Source: an archaeon
GTDB lineage: Archaea; Thermoproteota; Nitrososphaeria; Nitrososphaerales; UBA183
Assembly: GCA_021828185.1 (NCBI GenBank)
Contig: JAKASI010000004.1
Coordinates: 1-64,000, forward strand
Direction of reading: 5' to 3'
Length of the DNA stretch: 64,000 nt
Shown in pieces: positions 24,877 to 32,241 of the stretch (positions within the stretch are counted from its first letter, which is position 1; each line of letters begins with the position of its first letter). The notes under the pieces were generated by a model. It made no database searches. It was given only the letters and a program-made list of their open reading frames with translations, and was not told where the DNA came from. Both the position numbers and the translations under genes were made by a program.

Positions 24877-25752
24877 GTGTCAGTGTATTTGTCCGCCCGT
24901 GCTCCCCTACGGTTTATCGGCATCGGTCGAGACGATAAGATAAAGTCGAAGATATCATCGACCATCAAGGAGATAGAGTATCATCGCAAGGAGCTCGAGA
25001 GCCTGAGGGGGAGGCTTGAGCAGAGGCGGAAGGGGCTCTTCGACACGACGGTCAAGGCCATGATGACGAAGGACCAGGAGAAGGCCACCATCTACGTCAA
25101 CGAGTGGGCAGAGCTGAGGAAGGTGGGGAAGGTAGTCTATGCAAGCGAGCTCGCCCTCACCCAGGTGGTGCTCAGGCTGGAAAGCATAGTAGACGTCGGC
25201 GACGTGATGTCCCACATGAGCCAGGCGTTCAAGGTGCTCCACAAGGTGAACAGGACGGTCCAGGGGCTTGTCCCCTCGCTTGACCAGGCCTCCATCGACA
25301 TCAACAACGCCCTGGCGGAGACCATGACCGGGATGGGGAACATCTCCCCCACCATCCAGCTGAACATACAGGAAGGAACAGGGGAGGAGATCGTCGAACA
25401 GGCCAGGAAGCTGGCCGAGGAGAGGGCCGACGAGATGAAGAGAACCCTGCGGGTGTCGCCGGAGCTGATCGAGCGCGAGGCCCCGGAGATCCAGCAGAGG
25501 GTCCCGATACTTGCCGCAGGGGACGTCGAGGACGCGGAGTCTCAGGTGCTAGGCACCTTGTATAGGCCGCAGCCGGTCGACGAGGCCGAAGAGCGGGTCC
25601 TTCAGTATGCGGCCATTCACAATGGCAACGTGGACGTCACGGACGCTTCGACGGCGCTCAAGATGCCTTCGGACGACGTCGAGCAGGCGATGCTCACCCT
25701 GATGGCCCAGGGGAAGGTCAAAGTAGGCGAAGGAGGGGGGAGCGAGAAGTGA
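24877..25752 (+). CDS. cdvB: CdvB: ESCRT-III protein with C-terminal winged helix
   Basis: A 291-residue division ESCRT-III subunit. The helical core (about 20-175) is close to the preceding paralogue (ALTQVVLRLESIVDVGDV). A linker with PEIQQRVPILAA could serve as the MIM-type Vps4-binding motif. A C-terminal winged-helix-like domain follows (about 218-285, AEERVLQYAAIHNGNVDVTD). In Sulfolobus that domain binds CdvA. GTG start at 24877. Its stop overlaps the cdvC start (GTGA at 25749), so the two are an operon. CdvA is not visible in the window. Confidence 0.9.
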   Translation: MSVYLSARAPLRFIGIGRDDKIKSKISSTIKEIEYHRKELESLRGRLEQRRKGLFDTTVKAMMTKDQEKATIYVNEWAELRKVGKVVYASELALTQVVLRLESIVDVGDVMSHMSQAFKVLHKVNRTVQGLVPSLDQASIDINNALAETMTGMGNISPTIQLNIQEGTGEEIVEQARKLAEERADEMKRTLRVSPELIEREAPEIQQRVPILAAGDVEDAESQVLGTLYRPQPVDEAEERVLQYAAIHNGNVDVTDASTALKMPSDDVEQAMLTLMAQGKVKVGEGGGSEK

Positions 25753-26987
25753 GCGTGGTAGCCGCCAAGGAACTGGAGGACGACGCCAAGAAGTACGCCT
25801 CGGAGGCGATCAGGCTCGACTCCCAGGGGGCCCACGGCATGGCCATCCAGATGTACCAGAAGGCGATCTCTACCTTGGTGAAGCTCGTGCACCTCTATCC
25901 TGACTACCGGCTGAACAGGCAGTACACGGAGAGGGCCATGGCCTACCAGGAGAGGGTCAAGGCAATCCAGGCTGCCCACGGCCTCCTCCCCCAGGACCAG
26001 GCGCAGGAGATGGACTGGACCCCGCCCGCAGCCGCAGGCAACGGCAGCGGCAACGGAGGCACCGCGAGCAGCCAGAACTCGGCGAAGGGGCCGCAGGTGG
26101 TCCAGCAGCTGAAGGCGTCATTCAACGAGTTGGTTGTCACGGAGAAGCCGGATGTGAAATGGGACGACGTCATTGGTCTTGAGGACTGCAAGCAGGCGAT
26201 CCGCGAGTCCATAGTGTTCCCGTTCCTGCGTCCCGACCTGTTCAAGCTCGGCTGGCCGAGGGGGATCCTGTTGTACGGCCCACCAGGTTGCGGAAAGACA
26301 ATGATCGCCGCTGCGACCGCATCGGAGATTGACGGCTACTTCATTTCGGTCGACGCGGCCTCCATAATGAGCAAGTGGCTCGGCGAAGGGGAGAAGAACG
26401 TCGCCAAGCTCTTCAACAACGCCAGGAAGATGCTGGCAGACAACAAGCCTGTGATAGTCTTCGTCGACGAGATCGATTCGCTGCTGGGGACCCGGGGGCA
26501 GGAGGTCGGGGGGGAGGTCCGCGTCAGAGACCAGTTCCTGAAGGAGACCGACGGGCTGAACGACAAGGGGAAGAACCTCCATCTGTACGTGATAGGCGCG
26601 ACGAACAAGCCCTGGAGCCTCGACCTCCCATTCATTCGCAGGTTTCCCAAGCGCATAATGGTCCCGCTGCCGGACACCGACGCCCGCATGGCTCAGTTCC
26701 GGATGTACACCGCCCCGCTGACACTGGCCGATGACGTGAGCCTCGACACGTTGTCCAAGCTCAGCGACGGCTACTCCGGAAGCGACATCAAGGACATCTG
26801 CCAGGGGGTCCAGCTAAGGGTCGTCCGGGAGCTCTTCAAGTCAGGGAACGCCCTGGACAAGGAGACCACGACGCGCCCTATCACGGTGGCTGACTTCAAG
26901 GAGATCATGAGGACCAGGAAGCCGTCTGTCTCGCCCCAGATGGTGCGCGCCTACACAGACTGGAGCAACAACTTCAGCGCGCTGTAG
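25749..26987 (+). CDS. cdvC: CdvC: Vps4-like AAA+ ATPase
   Basis: A 412-residue ATPase that disassembles ESCRT-III polymers. N-terminal MIT domain (about 5-75, helical, AIQMYQKAISTLVKL), Gly/Ser/Asn-rich linker (about 90-118), and AAA+ module with Walker A GPPGCGKT (177-184), Walker B VIVFVDEID, and arginine-finger region FIRRFPKR. A C-terminal Vps4 helix is also present. GTG 25749 overlaps cdvB. Operon with cdvB is directly visible; the cell-division/budding role is from family knowledge. Confidence 0.95.
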   Translation: MSVVAAKELEDDAKKYASEAIRLDSQGAHGMAIQMYQKAISTLVKLVHLYPDYRLNRQYTERAMAYQERVKAIQAAHGLLPQDQAQEMDWTPPAAAGNGSGNGGTASSQNSAKGPQVVQQLKASFNELVVTEKPDVKWDDVIGLEDCKQAIRESIVFPFLRPDLFKLGWPRGILLYGPPGCGKTMIAAATASEIDGYFISVDAASIMSKWLGEGEKNVAKLFNNARKMLADNKPVIVFVDEIDSLLGTRGQEVGGEVRVRDQFLKETDGLNDKGKNLHLYVIGATNKPWSLDLPFIRRFPKRIMVPLPDTDARMAQFRMYTAPLTLADDVSLDTLSKLSDGYSGSDIKDICQGVQLRVVRELFKSGNALDKETTTRPITVADFKEIMRTRKPSVSPQMVRAYTDWSNNFSAL

Positions 26988-27073
26988 ACCTGCCCCCCTA
27001 ACTGGCTAGTTTGCCAGAATCAAGGCAAATCGGGCTCGTCCTAACCGAACCGGCCTATTATAGCGCCCGTTAG

Positions 27074-27499
27074 ATGCTACCGGGCTCCATAACGGGTAAA
27101 AGGGTCGTCCGACTGTGCAGGAAATCAGGCATGGAGTTCGAAAAGCTCGCAGTGGAAGTGAGCGCGACCAGGGCCGGACTCGCGGAGGTCAGACCGCCGG
27201 TCTTGAAGGGTGAATCAGGAGCCCTGCACAGGTTCAGCCTTCTCTTCTCCGACGGGAGGTGCAGCAATGCGTTGGACTTCTACGAGCAGGCCACGGAGAC
27301 TCAGGTGGTCAGGTCTTTTGCCAAGAAGTCCGACACGAGGTCTTCGGTTGGGATCGTCTGCCTGGGCGGGTCTGTCACCGAGGCCGCGGCGGCCCTCGCC
27401 AGGAGCTACGGCATGAGGATAGCAGGGCTCGCGGAGCTGGAGTCGTTCTTCACAAGGGCTCCGGCAGCCCCGCCGGACGGCCGCTCCAGAAGCTCTTAA
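27074..27499 (+). CDS. Conserved-looking hypothetical protein, 141 residues
   Basis: A soluble alpha/beta protein; I do not recognise the family with confidence. The pattern LLFSDGRCSNALDFYE followed by VVRSFAKKSDT and VGIVCLGGS.. resembles small archaeal nuclease-like folds, but no catalytic motif was pinned down. CTATTATAG at 27055-27063 provides a TATA close to ATG 27074. It lies 24 nt upstream of aspS in the same direction, so the two may be co-transcribed. Confidence 0.6.
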   Translation: MLPGSITGKRVVRLCRKSGMEFEKLAVEVSATRAGLAEVRPPVLKGESGALHRFSLLFSDGRCSNALDFYEQATETQVVRSFAKKSDTRSSVGIVCLGGSVTEAAAALARSYGMRIAGLAELESFFTRAPAAPPDGRSRSS

Positions 27500-27523
27500 C
27501 TCCCCGGTTCCGACCCTTCGCCA

Positions 27524-28837
27524 TTGCAGCATCCCCTCTCTCCTGACGACCTGAAGGCTCGAATCGGCAAGGAAGTCCACGTCCAGGGGTGGGTCCACGA
27601 CGTCAGGGCGCTGGGGGGCATCGTCTTCATCCTGCTGAGGAACTCGAGAGGGGTCGTCCAGGTCGTGGCTCCGAAGAAGACCGTGCCGCCCGACCTCTTC
27701 GCCGGGCTTGCGGGGCTGCGCCAGGAGGACGTGGTCTCTTTCGTCGGGACCGTGACGAAGAGCCAGGCGGCCCGCATGGGGTTCGAGGTCGTCCCTTCGC
27801 GGATGACGCTCATCAGCAAGGCGGACGTCCCGCTCCCGCTGGACCCCAGGGGGGTCACCCCGGCTTCTCTGGACACGCGGCTCGAATGGAGGTCCCTGGA
27901 GCTCCGGAGGCCCGAGACCTCAGCGGTCTTCAAGATAGAGAACGCCCTGGTGCAGGGGTTCGAGGGGTACCTCCGGGAGGAGGGGTTCATCCGCGCCTTC
28001 ACCCCGAGCATCCTCGGAGGGATATCCGAAGGGGGGTCCGAGGTGTTCAAGATCGACTTCTACGGGAAGCCCGCCTTCCTACGTCAGGACCCGCAGCTCC
28101 ACCGGCAGCTCACCATCGCCGGCGGGTTCGACAGGATCTACGACCTGGGGACCAACTGGCGCGCGGAGCTCTCCCACACGCCGCGCCACCTGAGCGAGCA
28201 CAGGACCATCGCCCCCGAGATGGGTTTCATCGACGACGAGGCGGACGTCATGAAGCTCGAAGAAGAGATGGTCGCCCATGGAGTGAAGAGGGCCGTCGCC
28301 GACTGCGCCGAGGAGCTCTCTCTGCTGAAGGTCAAGGTCGAGGTCCCGAAGACCCCGTTCCCGGTCGTCAGCTTCCCGGAAGTGTACTCGACCCTCGAGA
28401 AGCTCGGGAGGAAGCTCCCCAGGGACCGGGACATCGACGACCCCACCCAGCGCGCCCTCGCAGGGCAGGTCAAGGAAGAGACCGGCTCCGACTTCTTCTT
28501 CCTCAACCGATTCCCCTCTGCGGTGAAGCCGTTCTACGTGATGAAGGTCGACGACGAGCCGGAGTTCGCCAGGTCCACCGACCTGGTGTTCAGGGGGCTG
28601 GAGCTGTCGTCAGGAGGGCAGAGGGAGCACAGGCACGAGAAGATAGTCGCCCAGATCAGGGAGAAGGGGCTCACCCCCGAGAGCCTCGAATGGTTCACCG
28701 AGCCGTTCCGCTACGGGGTCCCGCCGCACGGCGGCTACTCTTTCGGCATAGAGAGGTTCACCGCGTACCTTCTGGGGATAGAGAACGTCAAGGAGGCAGC
28801 TCTCTTTCCCAGGGACCCGGAGCGGCTGCAGCCCTAG
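27524..28837 (+). CDS. aspS: Aspartyl-tRNA synthetase, archaeal type
   Basis: A 437-residue class IIb synthetase. OB-fold anticodon domain (about 12-105), then catalytic core with motif 2 around ELSHTPRHLSEH and motif 3 GGYSFGIERF. TTG 27524 is the start, followed at once by the OB fold. Two residues used to separate discriminating from non-discriminating enzymes (Trp and Lys in Thermococcus) read His (GWVH) and Arg (AARMGF) here, so charging of tRNA-Asn cannot be excluded. It overlaps the convergent RibD-like gene by 4 nt. Confidence 0.93.
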   Translation: MQHPLSPDDLKARIGKEVHVQGWVHDVRALGGIVFILLRNSRGVVQVVAPKKTVPPDLFAGLAGLRQEDVVSFVGTVTKSQAARMGFEVVPSRMTLISKADVPLPLDPRGVTPASLDTRLEWRSLELRRPETSAVFKIENALVQGFEGYLREEGFIRAFTPSILGGISEGGSEVFKIDFYGKPAFLRQDPQLHRQLTIAGGFDRIYDLGTNWRAELSHTPRHLSEHRTIAPEMGFIDDEADVMKLEEEMVAHGVKRAVADCAEELSLLKVKVEVPKTPFPVVSFPEVYSTLEKLGRKLPRDRDIDDPTQRALAGQVKEETGSDFFFLNRFPSAVKPFYVMKVDDEPEFARSTDLVFRGLELSSGGQREHRHEKIVAQIREKGLTPESLEWFTEPFRYGVPPHGGYSFGIERFTAYLLGIENVKEAALFPRDPERLQP

Positions 28838-29454
28838 TTGCCCGCCCGGGCGTAGTGCAAGAACACCGTACCGTCCCTGAGGGGTCTCGACTCGAGGAGT
28901 CGGAAGTCGTGTCGCCTGGGGGCGCCGATGGGGACTGCGTCCTTCGGATTGTCTGGGTCTCCGTGGACCCTGAAGAAGGGCTTTCCCCTGCCAACGATGC
29001 TAGGGAAGACCTCGAGCAGCATCTCGTCGACCAGGTCTTCCTCCAAGAAGGACTGCGCCAGGCGCGGCCCTCCGCCCAGGGCCATGTCCTTCCCCTTCGC
29101 CCGCTTCAGCCTGGCCACCTCGTCGGCAGGGTCGCCGCGGACTATCCTCGAGTTCTCCCAGTCCGCAGACCTGAGGGTCTTCGAAAACACGACTTTCTCA
29201 GCCCTGTCGGCAAACCTGGAGAATTCCCTGTCCCAGTCGTCGCTGCTCGGGTCGTCCTTCCGTGCCGGCCAGAAGGCGGCCCACTTCGCGTAGGCTGCGC
29301 TCCCCAGGAAGATGGTGTCGATCTCTTCCATGCGCGGGCTCCACATGGGGTCAGCCTCGGGCCCGGCAGCGGAGGCGGGCCCACTTTCATACCGCGGGAA
29401 CTCGGCGACTCCATCGAGGGTCATGAACATGATCATCAGGACCTTTCGCGGCAA
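28834..29454 (-). CDS. RibD C-terminal/dihydrofolate reductase-like protein
   Basis: A 206-residue protein of the DHFR-like RibD C-terminal family (YyaP-type). It opens with LMIMFMTLDGVAE, has a middle DTIFLGSAAYAKW segment, then the NADP-binding GGGPRLAQSFLEEDLVDE and PSIVGRGKPFF. Such proteins reduce pterin- or flavin-precursor-like substrates; this one has no riboflavin neighbours, so the substrate is unknown. Confidence 0.88.
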   Translation of the reverse strand: MPRKVLMIMFMTLDGVAEFPRYESGPASAAGPEADPMWSPRMEEIDTIFLGSAAYAKWAAFWPARKDDPSSDDWDREFSRFADRAEKVVFSKTLRSADWENSRIVRGDPADEVARLKRAKGKDMALGGGPRLAQSFLEEDLVDEMLLEVFPSIVGRGKPFFRVHGDPDNPKDAVPIGAPRRHDFRLLESRPLRDGTVFLHYARAGN

Positions 29455-29502
29455 CCAAGGCCCCGGGCCTCTCAGCCCTATTTATCGAAGCTTACCAGCG
29501 AG

Positions 29503-30039
29503 TCAGGAGTACAGCTTCGCTGCGACTTCCTTCTCGGTCTCGACCAGGAGCTCGATCCCCCTGGCCTGCTTCACAGCTTCCCTCAGCTTGTCGAAGTCTC
29601 CTATCCTCCGCTCGCTCCTCCTCGCAGGGACAATCACCTTCGTCTTCTTCTCGCCGTCGGCGAGCCACACGGTGTTCACCGTGAGGACCTTCGCAGGGAA
29701 GAACACATCCTCGAGGAACCTCCTGTCGTTCACGCCCGCCCCCACGAGCCAGACCTTCCCCTTCAGGGCCCCCTCCAGCTCCGACTGGAGCTGTGGGTTT
29801 GACCTCAATACGGGCATGTCCGAGGGCTCGAATTCGAGCACATAGCTCCCGTTGGCCTCGAATGCCCTCCTCAGCAGCACCTTCCCGAGCTCCGGGACCC
29901 GGTCGGAGAGATGGGCGACGGCCTTCGAAGCCTCCACGTCGGCCGGGGTTATCTCCCCCTTCCGCAGCCGCTCCTCGCAGTTGGCGCAGAGGATCCCTGT
30001 CTTCGCGTCGAAGTAGCATATCGGGAGCTTCGGCTGCAT
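29503..30039 (-). CDS. Zinc-ribbon/KH-like RNA-binding protein (NusA-like)
   Basis: About 178 residues. ATG 30039 (MQPKLPICYFDA) is chosen because the longer frame upstream lacks conserved character and TTTTTTATG at 30064-30072 is a TATA box about 29 nt ahead. The N-terminus has Cys at ICYF and CANCEE, a short zinc-binding segment. Downstream, VWLVGAGVNDRRFLEDVFFP resembles the KH-type domain of archaeal NusA-like regulators. A transcription/translation-related RNA-binding role is inferred. Confidence 0.7.
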   Translation of the reverse strand: MQPKLPICYFDAKTGILCANCEERLRKGEITPADVEASKAVAHLSDRVPELGKVLLRRAFEANGSYVLEFEPSDMPVLRSNPQLQSELEGALKGKVWLVGAGVNDRRFLEDVFFPAKVLTVNTVWLADGEKKTKVIVPARRSERRIGDFDKLREAVKQARGIELLVETEKEVAAKLYS

Positions 30040-30202
30040 TCCTGAAATGGCATGTGCACACGCGCATAAAAAACGTTCGGCGAACCGATTCGGCCGTCCA
30101 GGGACCCGTCCGAAACTCGTTCGGGGGATGATGGTGTTGCCGTTCACAGCATCCGCTGTGGTCATGCCCTGAGCGGGTCCCGTCCAGCCGTCTCCTGGGG
30201 TT

Positions 30203-30550
30203 CTATTTCCCGAGCTTGATCTCTATTGAGGAGACGTTGCTCATGCCGCCGGTCATGGTGCTCTTGACCTGCTCCGTGTTAATGGAGATGTGCTGCACCT
30301 TCACGTCGGTGGCGAACCTCTTCGTCAACACCTGGGCCACATCGACCGCCCGCGAGATGGCTCTACCTCGGGCCTTCACGGTGACCGAGTCAGACCCGTT
30401 GTTGATTTGCGTCAACACGGCAAGAACGTAGTTCACGCAACGAAGTATAGGTTCTACCTGCTACTTCTTTGTTGGTTTCTTGCCGACGTAAATCGTGTTC
30501 GGTTCGCGTGGTTGCATCTGCGTTTCTTCGTGTTCTGGTTGGTTGGCCAT
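30203..30550 (-). CDS. alba: Alba DNA/RNA-binding protein, interrupted by a 33-nt intron
   Basis: Alba is the small basic chromatin/RNA-binding protein of archaea. Exon 1 (30550-30469) begins MANQPEHEET and ends in IYVGKKPT plus one base. Exon 2 (30435-30203) continues NYVLAVLTQINNG and KARGRAISRAVDVAQVL. Read straight through, exon 1 meets TAG after GKKPTKK. Removing 30436-30468 gives GKKPTMNYVLA, the conserved Alba motif, and an uninterrupted 104-residue protein of normal length. A TATA (TAATATAA, 30580-30573) lies about 26 nt before ATG 30550. Codons are less GC-biased than those of neighbours. Confidence 0.88.
30436..30468 (-). other. Bulge-helix-bulge intron in the alba mRNA
   Basis: On the reverse strand the boundaries fold as a tRNA-type splicing motif. 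The 4-bp helix CAAC (30474-30471)/GTTG (30441-30438) is flanked by a 3-nt bulge AAA (30470-30468) and a 3-nt bulge CGT (30437-30435). The inner helix is GAAGTA (30467-30462)/TACTTC (30447-30442), with AGGT/ACCT inside. Cutting after the second nucleotide of each bulge excises exactly 33 nt including an in-frame TAG. An 8-bp exonic complement GGCAAGAA/TTCTTGCC could stabilise the outer side. Confidence 0.85.
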
Positions 30551-30570
30551 TGGAGCCCTCGACGCTCGTT

Positions 30571-30580
30571 GGTTATATTA
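30571..30580 (-). promoter_or_regulatory. TATA box of alba
   Basis: Reverse-strand TAATATAACC is centred about 26 nt upstream of ATG 30550, which predicts a leaderless alba transcript and independently supports the exon 1 start. Confidence 0.55.
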
Positions 30581-30674
30581 GGATACCGCACGAAGGTTCT
30601 GTGCAAGTCGCTGGACACGGTTCTCGCTGGACAGAGTCGGGACATCGCCCGACCTCTCGGCACGAGGAGGCGAC

Positions 30675-30761
30675 TTGACTCGAAAGAAGGCCTCCAAGAA
30701 GCGCAGACTCAGCAACGCATACGCACCTTGGGTGGTCAGGATTCACAGGAGGGGATGGTAG
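30675..30761 (+). CDS. Very small basic ORF, weakly L39e-like
   Basis: 28 residues from TTG 30675: Lys/Arg-rich N-terminus KKASKKRRLSNA followed by APWVVRIHRRGW. This recalls ribosomal protein L39e (RL..A ... P.WV) but is shorter, lacking the middle Asn-Arg and the C-terminal part. It abuts the next frame (TAG then GTG), the usual archaeal order L39e-L31e, which is the main contextual argument. It may be degenerate or chance. Confidence 0.25.
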   Translation: MTRKKASKKRRLSNAYAPWVVRIHRRGW

Positions 30762-31055
30762 GTGGCAGACCAGACCCGCTCCTTCCTTATCCGACGGTTC
30801 ACGGCCTCGACGGTTCTTGCCCCTGTCAAGCGAGCCTGCCCTCTTGAACGACTCGAAGACATCCCCATCGACGAAGAGGTCCACCGTCTCGTTGACGAGC
30901 TTCTCGTTGTGCTAGTGCCAGTTCCTCCGCGCTGTGGCCATCGACGTGCGGCGCTCATCCTATTGGAGGATGAATGGCCCTGTCCAAGCCAGGAGTCAGA
31001 TTGGTCGACGAATCGTGCGACAGGGCAGAGGCACGTGAACGCTTTTATAGATTGA
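30762..31055 (+). CDS. Doubtful 97-residue ORF, faint L31e resemblance
   Basis: GTG 30762 directly follows the preceding TAG. TRSFLI at the N-terminus and IPIDEEVHRLV in the middle faintly resemble L31e, but the expected core between them is about 13 residues short and the downstream part does not align. The tail overlaps the promoter of the next gene (GCTTTTATAG at 31040-31049). Treat as unproven. Confidence 0.2.
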   Translation: MADQTRSFLIRRFTASTVLAPVKRACPLERLEDIPIDEEVHRLVDELLVVLVPVPPRCGHRRAALILLEDEWPCPSQESDWSTNRATGQRHVNAFID

Positions 31056-31074
31056 CCCGTCGGAAAACCCGAAA

Positions 31075-31941
31075 ATGAGACCCCTCAAAGTTGGTCTCGT
31101 GGCTGTAGTTACTGCAGTTCTTGCATTGGGATTCACAGCTGCACCAGCGCTTGCGTCTCCTCCGACGTCAATCACGATGGTCGGCACGCCTTACAACAAC
31201 GTGTTTCTCTGGTTCGGCGTAAACAACTTCGCCGACAACGTTCCGTTTGGAACATGGTCGAACTGCCCGTACGGCTCGACGTTGACTTCGACGTCCCTTT
31301 GTTCTTCGACTGCACTCACAAACGCGGATTGGGACTCCAACAACGTCGGTTACACAGGCAACTGCGATCCGTCGAGTGGCTACTCTGACTGGTGTCTCAC
31401 ACTGAGTGGCAATGAGCTGACAATAAGTCAGTTCGTTTTCGTAGACCCCCTTTTCTGCTCAGTTGGGCTAAATTGCTTTAGCCCGTCTTATTTCCCAACC
31501 GCCACTGGTAGCGTCACCTTCCACCGGGATGGCAATTCTGGCATGTGGAAAGCGAACCCGTTGAAGAACGAGGTATCCTCCACACTTAGTTCCGCCGCTT
31601 GTGCTGACCAGGCCTTGACGGCTCTGTGCAACGGCACTCCCTACGCGATCAACTATATGGGCGGGACTCTCGTATTCGATGGAACTCCAAGTGCTTCAAC
31701 GTTCGTGAGCGGTAATATCACTCAGTGGTCCTACATCACCCCTCTTGCATACAATACTTTCCAGTCCGCATGCGTGAGCCATTCGGGCACTTCGTGCCTC
31801 CCCGATGCGGTCTATGTTCCAAGCCAAAAGGCATACTTAATCTTGACAAGCATAGATTCACTATCCTCGACGTCGTTGTCGCCCGCTCAGTTGAATCAAC
31901 TGATCCTAAGCACCGGATACCTGAACACCCAGCCAAGTTAG
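31075..31941 (+). CDS. Secreted Cys-rich protein of unknown function
   Basis: 288 residues with a clear Sec signal peptide (basic MRPLK, hydrophobic core, cleavage near ALA-SPPTS at about 28). The mature part is rich in Ser/Thr/Asn and has about ten Cys, likely disulfide-bonded outside the cell. No family recognised; surface-layer or adhesin-like roles are only guesses. TATA GCTTTTATAG is about 30 nt upstream of ATG 31075. GC content is clearly lower than average, suggesting transfer or relaxed composition. Confidence 0.7.
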   Translation: MRPLKVGLVAVVTAVLALGFTAAPALASPPTSITMVGTPYNNVFLWFGVNNFADNVPFGTWSNCPYGSTLTSTSLCSSTALTNADWDSNNVGYTGNCDPSSGYSDWCLTLSGNELTISQFVFVDPLFCSVGLNCFSPSYFPTATGSVTFHRDGNSGMWKANPLKNEVSSTLSSAACADQALTALCNGTPYAINYMGGTLVFDGTPSASTFVSGNITQWSYITPLAYNTFQSACVSHSGTSCLPDAVYVPSQKAYLILTSIDSLSSTSLSPAQLNQLILSTGYLNTQPS

Positions 31942-31950
31942 AACTCCAAA

Positions 31951-31981
31951 GGAGGGTCTCAAGCCCTCCTCCTCGCTTTTT
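31951..31981 (+). terminator. Hairpin plus T-run terminator
   Basis: GGAGGG (31951-31956) pairs with CCCTCC (31964-31969), followed by CTCGCTTTTT. It lies 10 nt after the stop of the secreted protein gene. Confidence 0.6.
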
Positions 31982-32241
31982 GGTCGTCCATTGTGAGCCC
32001 CCGTTGCTCTCTCGTCATGTCGTTGGAGGAGTTCAGGATAGCTTACCCGGGCCGGAAATCCATGCTTCTTGCGAAGCGCTTGCTCACGCGTCGGAGCAGG
32101 TCCTGGCGCCTCGATAGTTATTCAAACGAGAAACGGGTCTCCACGATTGGAGAGACTGGAATCCCTGCCTGAAATTCGAGTATTACCCAACGACGCTCCG
32201 TTAGGCGCTAACTTTAATCCACATGAATTTTCGCGCCTGCT
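31982..32241. other. Intergenic region before sucC
   Basis: Contains a 51-codon ORF (ATG 32017 to TGA 32172, product basic, beginning MSLEEFRIAYPGRK) that I cannot assign and consider doubtful. It also contains the sucC TATA at 32213-32219. Otherwise nothing recognisable. Confidence 0.35.
32213..32219 (+). promoter_or_regulatory. TATA box of sucCD
   Basis: TTTAATC is centred about 26 nt before GTG 32242, so the GTG probably is the first base of the mRNA. Confidence 0.5.

Noticed and set aside
27589..29802. 737-codon open frame over aspS and the RibD-like gene
   Set aside because: Out of frame with two well-supported genes and of shadow-like composition.
32017..32172. 51-codon ORF in the sucC upstream region
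   Set aside because: No recognisable product, no suitable TATA spacing; kept only as a note on the gap.
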